This document shows, in pieces, positions 6,571 through 14,842 of a DNA stretch of 64,000 nucleotides; positions within the stretch are counted from its first letter, which is position 1, and each line of letters begins with the position of its first letter. The DNA lies in contig CAWBRW010000029.1 of NCBI GenBank assembly GCA_963791235.1, forward strand, positions 558,001-622,000, given 5' to 3'. Below the pieces are notes generated by a model. The model was not told where the DNA came from. It worked only from the letters and a program-made list of their open reading frames with translations, and did no database searches. Origin of the DNA: JALORV01 sp963791235 (lineage in GTDB: Bacteria > Pseudomonadota > Gammaproteobacteria > Burkholderiales > Burkholderiaceae_F). The translations under genes and the position numbers were made by a program.

Positions 6571-9300
6571 ATGAGCATGGACAGCGTTCACTATCTGCGA
6601 CCGGCGATGATGCCGCGGTCGATTGCCGTGGTCGGCGCGAGTCCGCGTCACGATTCGCTCGGTCGATTCGTTTACACCAATGTGATGGCGGCGGGATTCA
6701 AGGGCGAGGTCTACGCCGTCAATCCGCGCCATCGCACGATCGACGGTCTTCCCTGCCTGCCTTCCCTCTCAGCGCTGCCGAGCAAGGTCGACCTCGCGGT
6801 CGTCGTGACGGGCGCGCACAACGTGCCGGGCATCATCGACGATGCCGGCCGAAAAGGCATTCCGGCCATGCTGGTGCTGTCGCCGGGTCTGTGCGAGGAA
6901 GGCCCCGAGCGGCGTGCGCTGGAGCGCGAGGTGCTGGAACGGGCCCGTGCGGCGCGTGTCCGGGTGCTCGGTCCGAACTGCCTCGGGCTGATGCGTCCGG
7001 ACATCGGGCTCAATGCCAGCTGGGCCAAGACGATGGCGCGGCCGGGTGCGGTGGCACTGGTGTCGCAGTCGGGCGCGGTGACGACTTCGCTGCTGGACTA
7101 TGCCTGGACCGCGGGCTTCGGCTTCTCATCGGTGATCGCCACCGGCGCAGAGTCGGATGTCTCGCTGGCGGAAATCCTCGACTACCTCGCCGGTGACCCG
7201 GTGACGCGCTCGATCCTGCTGTACATCGAAGGCATACACGACGCGCGACCGCTGATGTCCAGCATTCGCGTCGCTGCCAGCGTGAAGCCGGTCATCGTGC
7301 TGAAGGCCGGGCGGCACGCCGCAGGAGCGCGGGTCGTCATGAGCCATACCGGCGCACTGGTGGGCAATGATGCGGTGTTCGACGCGGCGCTGCGCCGAGT
7401 CGGCGCGGTGCGGGTGCCGAAGATCGGTCATCTGTTCGCGGCGGCCGAAGCGCTGGCCAACGGGCGACTGCCGCGCGGCAACCGGCTCGCGATCCTCTCC
7501 AATGGCAGCGGGCCAGGTGCACTGGCGGCTGACGCGACCGAAGATAACCATGTCGAGCTGGCCAAGTTGTCCGACGCCACGCGCGCAGCGCTCGACGCAA
7601 CGTTGCCGCCGGGCTGGTCGCATTCGAACCCGGTCGATGTGCTGGCCGATGGCGATGCCGGTCGCATGGCCGGTGCGCTGCAGTTGCTGATCGATGATCG
7701 GGCCAACGACGGTGTCCTGGTGCTGTTTGCGCCGACGCCTCGAGTGGGCGCGGAACAGGCAGCGCGGGCGATGCTGCCGATCGCTGCGGCCGCGGAGAAG
7801 CCGGTCGTCAGTGCATGGCTGGGCGAGAAGGACGCAGGGCGTGGTCGCGCCGCGTTCAAGGCCGCCTCGTTGCCGGCACTGCAGAACCCCGAGCGCGGCG
7901 TCGAATGCTTCGGTTACCTCGCGCAGTACATCCGCAACCGCGAACTGCGGCTGCAGGTGCCGCCGCCGCGCATCGATGAACTGAAGTTCGACGTGCAGGC
8001 GGCGCGCCGGATCATCGATACCGCGCGCAGCGCTGGACGCCACACGCTGGACGAGCAGGATTCGAAGGCGCTGCTGGCCTCGTTCGGCATCGAGACGGCG
8101 ATGGGCCTGTTCGCACGCAGCGCCATGGAAGCGCGGCAGGCGGCGCAGCAACTCGGCTTTCCGGTCGTGTTGAAGGTGCGCGCCGATGGAATCACGCACA
8201 AGAGCGACGTCGGCGGCGTGATTCTGGGGGTGCAGACTGCCGACGAGGTCGAGAGCGGGTTCGAGTCGATCGCACAACGGCTGGCCGAGCGTGCGCCGAC
8301 CGCGCGCTTCGTCGGCGTGCTGGTGCAGAAGATGGTCATCCGGCCGCAGGGCCGCGAACTGATCGTCGGGCTCACGAGCGATCCGAACTTCGGCCCGGTC
8401 GTGACCTTTGGCATGGGGGGCATTGCGGTCGAGATCTTCAAGGACTCGGCGATGGCTCTGCCGCCGCTCAATGGGTTCCTGGCGCGGGATCTGATCTCGC
8501 GCACCCGGGTCTCGCGCATGCTGGAGGCGTTTCGCGGCGCGCCGGCAGTCGACATGGACCGGCTGATCGATGTGCTGCTGCGGGTCTCCGAGCTCGCCTG
8601 CGAAATCCCCGCGGTGCGGGAACTGGACATCAATCCGCTGCTGGCCGACGAGCACGGCATCATCGCGCTGGATGCTCGCGTGCTGGTGTCGGACGGGCCG
8701 CTGGCTGCCGATGCGAAATATTCGCACCTCGCGATCCACCCTTACCCGCGCGCGCTGGTCCGCGAGGTGACGGTGAAAAGCGGCCGCGTGCTGCTCCGGC
8801 CGATCCGCCCCGAGGACGCCGAGGCCGAGAAGCGCTTCATCAGCCGACTGTCGCCGCGCACGTCGTACCTGCGCTTCCACGCGCCGATACGTGAACTGAC
8901 GATGGAGCGCCTGGTGCGCTACACGCAGATCGACTACGACCGCGAGATGGCGTTCGTGGTCATCGATACGACCGATGAGCTGCACGAGATCCGCGGGATC
9001 TCGCGCTATACCTGCAATCCAGACGGCAAGACCGCCGAATTCGGCGTCATCGTCGAGGACGCCTGGCAGGGGCGCGGCGTCGGCCATGTGTTGATGCAGG
9101 CCATCGAGGAGACGGCGCGCGCCCGCGGCCTCACGGAACTGATCGGACTTGTGCTGAAGGACAACGACGAGATGGGCGAGCTGATGCGCAAGCGCGGCTA
9201 TGCGCCACACCGCGACGAGGAAGATCCGGGCGTTCTGCGCTACATCAAGCCGCTGGTCGAACCGGCGCCCGGACCGTTGGAAGCGGCGGCCGCGGAGTAA
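6571..9300 (+). CDS. PatZ/Pat-like protein: ADP-forming acyl-CoA synthetase fused to GNAT acetyltransferase
   Basis: 909 aa. Order of domains: CoA-binding Rossmann domain (PRSIAVVGASPRHDSLGR, residues 10-130), succinyl-CoA-ligase-like domains (to about 460, with an SHTGA segment around His259 where ADP-forming synthetases are phosphorylated), ATP-grasp (about 490-710, LKVRADGITHKSDVGG) and a C-terminal GNAT domain (about 745-890, EFGVIVEDAWQGRGVG as the acetyl-CoA loop). Proteins of this layout (Pat, PatZ) acetylate lysines of metabolic enzymes such as acetyl-CoA synthetase. ATG 6571 is used, with GGAG 10 nt upstream, since upstream codons are not family-like. Whether the synthetase half is active cannot be told here. 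Confidence 0.88.
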   Translation: MSMDSVHYLRPAMMPRSIAVVGASPRHDSLGRFVYTNVMAAGFKGEVYAVNPRHRTIDGLPCLPSLSALPSKVDLAVVVTGAHNVPGIIDDAGRKGIPAMLVLSPGLCEEGPERRALEREVLERARAARVRVLGPNCLGLMRPDIGLNASWAKTMARPGAVALVSQSGAVTTSLLDYAWTAGFGFSSVIATGAESDVSLAEILDYLAGDPVTRSILLYIEGIHDARPLMSSIRVAASVKPVIVLKAGRHAAGARVVMSHTGALVGNDAVFDAALRRVGAVRVPKIGHLFAAAEALANGRLPRGNRLAILSNGSGPGALAADATEDNHVELAKLSDATRAALDATLPPGWSHSNPVDVLADGDAGRMAGALQLLIDDRANDGVLVLFAPTPRVGAEQAARAMLPIAAAAEKPVVSAWLGEKDAGRGRAAFKAASLPALQNPERGVECFGYLAQYIRNRELRLQVPPPRIDELKFDVQAARRIIDTARSAGRHTLDEQDSKALLASFGIETAMGLFARSAMEARQAAQQLGFPVVLKVRADGITHKSDVGGVILGVQTADEVESGFESIAQRLAERAPTARFVGVLVQKMVIRPQGRELIVGLTSDPNFGPVVTFGMGGIAVEIFKDSAMALPPLNGFLARDLISRTRVSRMLEAFRGAPAVDMDRLIDVLLRVSELACEIPAVRELDINPLLADEHGIIALDARVLVSDGPLAADAKYSHLAIHPYPRALVREVTVKSGRVLLRPIRPEDAEAEKRFISRLSPRTSYLRFHAPIRELTMERLVRYTQIDYDREMAFVVIDTTDELHEIRGISRYTCNPDGKTAEFGVIVEDAWQGRGVGHVLMQAIEETARARGLTELIGLVLKDNDEMGELMRKRGYAPHRDEEDPGVLRYIKPLVEPAPGPLEAAAAE

Positions 9301-9388
9301 TCGCCGGGCACGCCGCTGCCGACCCGCTGGCGGCTCTTACAATCCGCCGACACTTCATTCACGCGAACCGCAAGGTCGCGGTCCTTCG

Positions 9389-10303
9389 ATGTCTCGCCTG
9401 ATGCTCGCACGCCTGTTCTGGATGTTCGGATTGGTCGCGAGCTTGCTCGCCAATGCGCAGGCGCAGGCGCAGGCGCCGGACGCGAGGCGTGGATTCCTTT
9501 ACGAGATCCGCAAGGGTAACCAGACGGCGCTGCTGATGGGCACAATCCACGTCGGCCGGCCGGAGTTCTATCCCCTGCCGCCTGCCGTGCTCGCGCATAT
9601 CGACCGCGCTCAGACGATCGTGCTCGAAGCCGACGTCACGGATACCGCGCGCGCGATCACGGCGACGCAGAAGTACGCGGTCTACGCATCGGGCGAACCG
9701 GGCCTCGAGACGCGCCTGCCAGCGCCGCTGAAAGGCCGCATTGAGGCGCTCGCTGCACGAAACCAGCTGGACGTTGTGCCGCTGTGGCGGATGAAGCCGT
9801 GGATGCTTGGCAATGTCCTCGCGCTCTTCGAAGCGGCGCAGGCCGGTTACATGCCCGCGCTGTCGGTCGAGGCGTACCTGACTCGCATCGCCAAGCAGTC
9901 CGGCAAGCCGGTGCTGGAACTCGAAAGCATCGAGCAGCAGTTCGAACTGTTCGAGAGCGCCAGCTTCGCCACCCAGGTCGCGTTCCTTGAGGACGCCGTC
10001 AAAGCCGTGGAGACACGGAATGCGCGGCGCGAGATCAACCGTATCACCCAGGCGTGGGAGACCAGCGACCAGGCGGCGCTCGAGCGCCTGCTTGGCGAGA
10101 TGCGCGCGCAAAACACGCCGGGCGCCCGCTTCACCGTGGATACGATCCTGCTGGGTCGGCATCCGGCCATGGTGCGCAAGATCGAGAGCCTGATGGCGGA
10201 AGGCCGCACCCATTTGTTCGCGGTGGGTTCATTGCATCTGCCCGGGCCGGACGGTCTCGTTGCGATGCTGCGTGCGCGCGGCTACACCGTGACCGCATTG
10301 TGA
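9389..10303 (+). CDS. TraB/GumN family exported protein
   Basis: 304 aa with a signal peptide (hydrophobic FWMFGLVASLLANAQAQAQA, residues 10-29). Family motifs: LLMGTIHVGRPEFYPLP near the N-terminus and HLFAVGSLHLPGPDGL near the C-terminus, the paired GxxH blocks thought to form a metal-dependent hydrolase or protease site in TraB/GumN (Tiki-like) proteins. Substrate is unknown. Its stop is 7 nt before the GTG start of the PdeM-like gene, so the two are probably one operon. Confidence 0.85.
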   Translation: MSRLMLARLFWMFGLVASLLANAQAQAQAPDARRGFLYEIRKGNQTALLMGTIHVGRPEFYPLPPAVLAHIDRAQTIVLEADVTDTARAITATQKYAVYASGEPGLETRLPAPLKGRIEALAARNQLDVVPLWRMKPWMLGNVLALFEAAQAGYMPALSVEAYLTRIAKQSGKPVLELESIEQQFELFESASFATQVAFLEDAVKAVETRNARREINRITQAWETSDQAALERLLGEMRAQNTPGARFTVDTILLGRHPAMVRKIESLMAEGRTHLFAVGSLHLPGPDGLVAMLRARGYTVTAL

Positions 10304-10310
10304 GGACACC

Positions 10311-11003
10311 GTGCAGGTAAACCGGGCGGCGACCAACCGCCTGGGCGTCAGTCTCGGCGGCACCGCGTGGGAACTGCTCGCCCAGCGCGCGGCGTTCTGG
10401 GTCGAACGTCGCTGGCTGGTGATCGCCGACGCTCATTTCGGCAAGGCGGCAGCATTTCGCGCGCGCGGCGTACCGGTGCCGCAGGGAACAACCACCGAGA
10501 ACCTGTCCCGGCTTGACGCGCTGATCGCCGCAGTGCAGCCGCACGCCATCGTCTTTCTCGGGGACCTGTTCCACGCGCGCGAGTCTCATGCGCCGGCGAC
10601 GCTCGCGGCGTTCCACGCCTGGCGCGAGCGACACCATCGGCTCGACATTGTCCTGGTCGAGGGCAATCACGATCTTTCCGCGGGCCTTCCGCCCGCCGGG
10701 CTGCGGATTCATTGCGAGACCGAGCCCTGGCGCGTCGGCACGATGGCGTTTACTCATCACCCGCAGTGGCTGCCGGACACGGCAGCGATGGCCGGTCACC
10801 TGCATCCTGCCGTGCGCCTGCACGGCCGCGCCGACGACACCGTCCGCCTGCCGTGCTTCTGGCTGCGCGACCAACTGACGGTGCTGCCCGCGTTCGGCTC
10901 GTTCACCGGGGGCGCCTGCATTGCTCGCGAGCCAGGCGAGCGCGTCGTCGCGCTCACCGATGATCGGCTGTTCGAGATTCCGGAGCTGCGCAGCGCCGCC
11001 TGA
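10311..11003 (+). CDS. metallophosphoesterase, PdeM (ligase-associated DNA endonuclease) type
   Basis: 230 aa. Calcineurin-like metal site: VIADAHFGKAAAFRARG (DxH), FLGDLFHARESH (GD), VEGNHD and later FTHHP and GHLHP. The segment HFGKAAAFRARGVPVPQGTT is characteristic of PdeM, normally encoded with a DNA ligase, an Lhr-like helicase and an exonuclease. None of those partners is present here, so this is an orphan copy. GTG start, with GAGGA 5 nt before it. The stop TGA directly abuts the stop of the convergent dioxygenase gene (TGATCA). Confidence 0.82.
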   Translation: MQVNRAATNRLGVSLGGTAWELLAQRAAFWVERRWLVIADAHFGKAAAFRARGVPVPQGTTTENLSRLDALIAAVQPHAIVFLGDLFHARESHAPATLAAFHAWRERHHRLDIVLVEGNHDLSAGLPPAGLRIHCETEPWRVGTMAFTHHPQWLPDTAAMAGHLHPAVRLHGRADDTVRLPCFWLRDQLTVLPAFGSFTGGACIAREPGERVVALTDDRLFEIPELRSAA

Positions 11004-11819
11004 TCAGTTGCGGGGCCAGAACAGGTAGGCGTCCATCGCCAGCACGCCGCTGTCGACGCCAGCATCGAGGTGCTCGACCATCGGCGCCGGTCCGGCGGCG
11101 CCGATCGCCACCATTAGCGGCAGGAAGTGCTCCGGTGTCGGGTGAGCGCGGCGGGCATGCGGCGCCTGCTCGAGCCAGCCGGCCAGCGCGGCACGATCGT
11201 CCGAACGCAATGCGTTGTCGACCCAGGTGCAGAACTCGCTGACGTACTGCTCGGGCTCGCGTTCATCGATCGACATCGAGCCGCGTCGGCGCGCATCGGC
11301 GATCCACTCGCGCAGGTTGTGGGTCAGATGCCCGGACCCGATGATGAGCACGCCGTCCCGCACCAGGGGTGCTAGTGCGGCGCCGACACGCAGATGATGG
11401 TCGGCGTCGAGCGAAGGCTGGATCGAGATCTGCGCGACCGGAACATCGGCCCCGGGGTAGAGCCGCAGCAGTGGCACCCACGCGCCGTGATCGAGACCGC
11501 GACAGCCGTTGGCGCTCGCGGTGAGGCCAGCATCGCGCAGCAGCTGCAGTGCGCGCTGCGCTTCGTCCGGAGCGCCTGGGGCCGAGTAACGGATCCGAAA
11601 GAGCTCCGGCGGGAACCCGCCGAAGTCGTGGATCGTCTCCGGCTGCTTCGAGGTGGCGACCATCGGCAGTTCCGTCTCCCAGTGCGCGGACGCGACGAGA
11701 ATCGCCCGCGGCCGGGGCAGCCGCCGTCCGAGCTCAGTCCACGCTTCGCCTGCGCGTCCGGCGCTCACCGCGTGCATCGGTGAGCCGTGGGAAATGAACA
11801 GGGTAGGCAGCGAGCTCAT
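11004..11819 (-). CDS. LigB/DODA-type extradiol ring-cleavage dioxygenase
   Basis: 271 aa. Class III extradiol dioxygenase pattern: LFISHGSPMHAV (metal His), ILVASAHWET (second His), GLDHGAWVPLL and IIGSGHLTHNLREW, in the order seen in YgiD/DODA proteins. Family members bind a divalent metal and cleave catechol-type rings (for example 4,5-DOPA). The natural substrate is not evident. ATG at 11819. Encoded convergently with the PdeM-like gene with no gap between stops. Confidence 0.85.
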   Translation of the reverse strand: MSSLPTLFISHGSPMHAVSAGRAGEAWTELGRRLPRPRAILVASAHWETELPMVATSKQPETIHDFGGFPPELFRIRYSAPGAPDEAQRALQLLRDAGLTASANGCRGLDHGAWVPLLRLYPGADVPVAQISIQPSLDADHHLRVGAALAPLVRDGVLIIGSGHLTHNLREWIADARRRGSMSIDEREPEQYVSEFCTWVDNALRSDDRAALAGWLEQAPHARRAHPTPEHFLPLMVAIGAAGPAPMVEHLDAGVDSGVLAMDAYLFWPRN

Positions 11820-11835
11820 GGGATTTTCCGGGCGG

Positions 11836-11875
11836 CGCTGTCATGCCATCAGCTTGCGCCTCCGGCATGACAGCG
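11836..11875. other. 12-bp inverted repeat between GST and dioxygenase genes
   Basis: CGCTGTCATGCC and GGCATGACAGCG, perfect arms with a 16-nt spacer, filling most of the 72-bp gap downstream of the GST gene (ends 11892) and upstream of the dioxygenase start (11819). No T-run follows on either strand. Could stabilise the GST 3' end or bind a protein. Confidence 0.5.
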
Positions 11876-11891
11876 ACAGGTTGTTCGGGAT

Positions 11892-12500
11892 CTACTTGGC
11901 GAGTCCCTCTTCCTTCAGGGCCGTGTGCACGTGCGGACGCGCGGCGACACGTGCAACAAAGGCCTGCAGCGCCGGCCAGCGTGCCAGATCGATGCCGGTG
12001 TACTTGGCCCAGTTGATAACGGTGAACAGGTAGGCGTCTGCCACCGTGAAATCCGGACCCGTCAGGTACGGCTTGTCGCCCAGCTGCTGAACGATCCAGT
12101 CGAAGCGCGCCGCGATCTTGTCGCGGAACTTTGCCTTGGCTTCGTCGGGCATCGACGGGTCGAACAGTGGCGAGAACTGCTTGTGCAGTTCGGACGTGAT
12201 GAAGTTGAGCCATTCCTGCAGCTTGTAGCGTTCGATCGAGCCGTTGGCCGGGGCCAGCTTGCTCTGCGGTGCGCGGTCGGCCAAGTACTGCACGATGGCC
12301 GGGCCTTCGGTCAGGCGCGTGCCGTTCTCGAGTTCGAGCAGCGGCACATAGCCCTTGCCGTTGATCGACAGGTAATCGTCACCGGTCACGGTCTTCTTGC
12401 CCTTCGTGTCGACGCGCACCAGCGTGATCGGCAGCCCCGCTTCGCGGGCAACGATGTGCGGCGACAGCGAGCAGGCGCCGGGGGAGTAGTAAAGCTTCAT
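11892..12500 (-). CDS. gstA: glutathione S-transferase, beta class (GstA-like)
   Basis: 202 aa. Thioredoxin-like N-terminal domain MKLYYSPGACSLSPHIVAREAGL with Cys10 of beta-class bacterial GSTs, VPLLEL (cis-Pro) and TEGPAIVQYLAD (glutathione gamma-glutamyl contacts), then an all-helical C-terminal domain with YLTGPDFTVADAYLF. Conjugates or reduces electrophiles with glutathione in the cytosol. ATG 12500 has GGAGAA 5 nt upstream; a TTG one codon earlier is less likely. Downstream of doxX-like gene, 56 bp apart, same strand. Confidence 0.88.
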   Translation of the reverse strand: MKLYYSPGACSLSPHIVAREAGLPITLVRVDTKGKKTVTGDDYLSINGKGYVPLLELENGTRLTEGPAIVQYLADRAPQSKLAPANGSIERYKLQEWLNFITSELHKQFSPLFDPSMPDEAKAKFRDKIAARFDWIVQQLGDKPYLTGPDFTVADAYLFTVINWAKYTGIDLARWPALQAFVARVAARPHVHTALKEEGLAK

Positions 12501-12556
12501 CAATTTCTCCTGTACCTGGATCTGTTCCAGTAGGTTCTGCCAGCAAGTTACGTGAC

Positions 12557-12985
12557 TCAGGCGGCCTGCAGGCGCGCTGTCGGGCGACCGGCAATGCGGT
12601 TGCCGAGTGCGTAAGCGCCGTCACCGAGCAGGACCTGGACGATGAGGGTGACCGTCCAGAACGCGGGGTATTCCCAGCCACCGTTGGGTCCGGAGAAGAG
12701 CCAGCCGTTGCCCGCGTGTACCCAGGTGGCACCGATCAGGACCGGAACCAGTGCCGCTGCGACCCAACGCGTGCCGACGCCGAGAATCAGCAGGACGCCT
12801 CCCAGAAGTTCAGCGCCGACGGTGACATAAGCGAGCGCAGACGGCAGGCCGAGCGACTGGAAGAACTGCACCGTTCCGGGCAGCGTAAAGACAAGCACCT
12901 TGAGCAGCGCGTGTGCGACGAGCATCGTCCCGAGTGCCACGCGCAGGATCAGTGCGGCGTAGGGGGCAGTCTTGGTATCGATCAT
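12557..12985 (-). CDS. DoxX family membrane protein
   Basis: 142 aa, four predicted membrane helices (ALILRVALGTMLVAHALLKV, ALAYVTVGAELLGGVLLILG, WVAAALVPVLIGATWVHAG, FWTVTLIVQVLLGDGAYAL). LRVALGTMLVAHALLK is typical of the DoxX/YphA group. Family members are poorly characterised; some act with redox or thiol metabolism. AAGGAG precedes the ATG at 12985. It heads a doxX-gst unit divergent from a LysR regulator gene, the classic layout for regulation by that LysR protein. Confidence 0.82.
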   Translation of the reverse strand: MIDTKTAPYAALILRVALGTMLVAHALLKVLVFTLPGTVQFFQSLGLPSALAYVTVGAELLGGVLLILGVGTRWVAAALVPVLIGATWVHAGNGWLFSGPNGGWEYPAFWTVTLIVQVLLGDGAYALGNRIAGRPTARLQAA

Positions 12986-13081
12986 TTGAATCTCCTTCTG
13001 GGTTGGCTGTCCGGCGTGGTGCCGGGATGAGCGAACTGTAAAAGTCCCTGAATCAGAGATAAAGGCGCAAATGAAGGAAAT

Positions 13082-13104
13082 ATTGTCCCAAAATTTGGGA
13101 TAAT
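13082..13104. promoter_or_regulatory. LysR-type operator candidate
   Basis: TCCCAAAATTTGGGA is a perfect 15-bp dyad at 13086-13100, extending to 13082-13104 with one mismatch. It lies in the 125-bp divergent interval, only 6 bp before the lysR ATG (13111). It fits binding by the adjacent regulator, which would block its own promoter or ribosome access and control doxX-gst. Confidence 0.6.
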
Positions 13105-13110
13105 GAACGG

Positions 13111-14025
13111 ATGGACCGCTGGCTGGCCATGGAGGCATTTGTCCGGATCGTCGAATCCGGCAGCTTTGTCGGCGCGGCGGAACGTCTGGGGCTCTCGACC
13201 TCGTCGCTGTCGCGTCTGGTGGCCGACCTGGAGCAACACCTCGGAGCCCGGCTGCTCAATCGCACGACGCGGCGGCTCTCCCTGACTGAAAGCGGCCAGT
13301 CCTATTACGAGCGTTGCGTCACGCTGCTCGCCGACCTGGCCGAGGCCGAAGCGGTTGCGGGACTGGCCGCTGCCGAGCCGCGCGGCACGATCCGGCTGAC
13401 CTGCTCCTACAGCATGGCCGAACAGCGGGTCGCTCCCGCAATCGCCGCCTTCGCCGAAGAGCACGCGCAGGTGAAGTTCGAACTCATCGTCTCTGACCGG
13501 ATCGTCGATCTCGTGGAAGAGGGCTTCGACCTCGCGATACGGGTAGGTCAGGTCGGCAGCGATCGCCTGGTGGCGCGCCGCCTCGGATCAATGAAGCTGG
13601 TGCCCTGTGCGGCGCCGGCGTACCTGGAACGGCGCGGCGTGCCGCTTACTCCGGCGGATCTCGCCAGCTTCAATGCGCTGACCTATGCGTACTCCAACGC
13701 GCCGCGGCTGTGGCGCTTCACCGATCGCCAGAACCAGGTCCAGGAAGTGCGCGTCACCGGCAGCCTCCACGCCAACAGCGGCGACGCGCTGCGTTCCGCG
13801 GCCATCCGCGGGCTCGGCATCATCAACGAGCCCGATTTTCTGCTGCGAGAAGCGCTCGATCGCGGCGAACTGGTACGCATCCTCCCGGAATATGAAGCCG
13901 GCGGGGGCGATATCTGGGCCGTGTACCCCAGTCGCAGACACCTGTCGCTGAAAGTGCGCCTGTTCGTCGACCACATCGCCCGCACATTCGCCGGGTCCCG
14001 CGGCGATTTCGCGCTGCACCAATAG
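13111..14025 (+). CDS. LysR-family transcriptional regulator
   Basis: 304 aa. N-terminal winged helix-turn-helix (AMEAFVRIVESGSFVGAAERLGLSTSSLSRLVADLEQHLGARLL, residues 7-50) and C-terminal effector domain (about 90-295) of the LysR substrate-binding type. Divergent from the doxX-gst pair, which it probably controls. No clear ribosome-binding site precedes the ATG; the sequence there is taken up by a palindrome. Effector unknown. Confidence 0.88.
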   Translation: MDRWLAMEAFVRIVESGSFVGAAERLGLSTSSLSRLVADLEQHLGARLLNRTTRRLSLTESGQSYYERCVTLLADLAEAEAVAGLAAAEPRGTIRLTCSYSMAEQRVAPAIAAFAEEHAQVKFELIVSDRIVDLVEEGFDLAIRVGQVGSDRLVARRLGSMKLVPCAAPAYLERRGVPLTPADLASFNALTYAYSNAPRLWRFTDRQNQVQEVRVTGSLHANSGDALRSAAIRGLGIINEPDFLLREALDRGELVRILPEYEAGGGDIWAVYPSRRHLSLKVRLFVDHIARTFAGSRGDFALHQ

Positions 14026-14041
14026 GCCTCGCCCTCTAGAG

Positions 14042-14057
14042 CCCCGGTTGACCGGGG
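14042..14057. other. short inverted repeat after the lysR gene
   Basis: CCCCGGT-TG-ACCGGGG, 7-bp perfect arms, 16 bp after the lysR stop. Could be part of a terminator, but no T-run follows. Confidence 0.35.
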
Positions 14058-14077
14058 GGCCGTATCTCGGAAATAGT

Positions 14078-14089
14078 ACGAACGTTCGT
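14078..14089. promoter_or_regulatory. TetR-type operator candidate
   Basis: ACGAACGTTCGT, a perfect 12-bp palindrome 41 bp before the chosen start of the tetR gene. The GAACGTTC core is the kind recognised by TetR/AcrR proteins, so autoregulation of the tetR-headed beta-oxidation operon is likely. Inferred from position and symmetry. Confidence 0.6.
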
Positions 14090-14129
14090 TTTCTTGAGCG
14101 GCCGTACCCGCGGCCGGGTGATCCACCGC

Positions 14130-14831
14130 ATGCCCATCGCCAGCGCGCTGAGTTCCATCGCGACCGCCCTGCGTCCCCGCAAGGGCGATCAGACGCGCGC
14201 GGCCATTGTCGAGGCGGCGCTTGCCATGGCGAGCCGCGACGGGCTCGAGGGGCTGACGATCGGCACGCTGGCCGACCAGATGCAGATGAGCAAGAGCGGG
14301 GTGTTTGCGCACTTCGGCTCGCGTGAGGACCTGCAACTCGCCGTACTGAAGGAGTACGTGCGGCGCTTCGTCGACGAGGTCCTGCGTCCGGCCGTGAAGA
14401 AGCCGCGCGGCCTGCCGCGGCTCGAAGCAATCCTTGACCGCTGGGTCGGCTTCCTCGCGCGCGAGATCACGCGTGGCTGCATCATGATCGCCGGCGCGGT
14501 CGAGTACGACGACCGCCCGGGCCCGCAACGCGACGAGATGGTCGCGATCATCACCGGCTGGAAGGCGGAACTGCTCAAGGCGATCCGCCAGGCCGTGTCA
14601 GAAGGGCACCTGAAGCGCTCGGTCGACGCGCCCCAGATGGTGTTCGAGGTCTACGGACTGATGCTGGCGATGCATCAGGACGCGCGCCTGCTGCGTTCGG
14701 CCGACAGCGCCAAGCGCGCCCGCGCCGGCCTGCGCCGCCTCATCGACGACGCATGTGCCGACGAAGTTCGGCCACCCCCCGGTTCAACACGCCGCCCATC
14801 CAGGAAGAGGGCGGTTCGCACCACGAAGTAA
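14130..14831 (+). CDS. TetR/AcrR family regulator of the beta-oxidation operon
   Basis: 233 aa. N-terminal helix-turn-helix: GDQTRAAIVEAALAMASRDG then LTIGTLADQMQMSKSGVFAHFGSREDL, a standard TetR DNA-binding domain (about residues 17-65). C-terminal ligand/dimer domain with CIMIAGAVEYDDRPGP. Its gene is followed after 11 bp by the acyl-CoA dehydrogenase gene, so it probably represses its own operon and responds to an acyl-CoA or fatty acid. Start is uncertain: ATG 14130 is used; a GTG at 14118 and TTG at 14094 are in frame. Confidence 0.85.
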   Translation: MPIASALSSIATALRPRKGDQTRAAIVEAALAMASRDGLEGLTIGTLADQMQMSKSGVFAHFGSREDLQLAVLKEYVRRFVDEVLRPAVKKPRGLPRLEAILDRWVGFLAREITRGCIMIAGAVEYDDRPGPQRDEMVAIITGWKAELLKAIRQAVSEGHLKRSVDAPQMVFEVYGLMLAMHQDARLLRSADSAKRARAGLRRLIDDACADEVRPPPGSTRRPSRKRAVRTTK

Positions 14832-14842
14832 GGAGAACAGCA

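Noticed and set aside
7126..9210. 694-codon open frame opposite the patZ-like gene
   Set aside because: His/Arg/Gln-rich product with no domain; mirrors codon bias of the real gene in GC-rich DNA.
14042..14057. lysR terminator
   Set aside because: Stem is only 7 bp with no T-run, so it is listed only as an inverted repeat.
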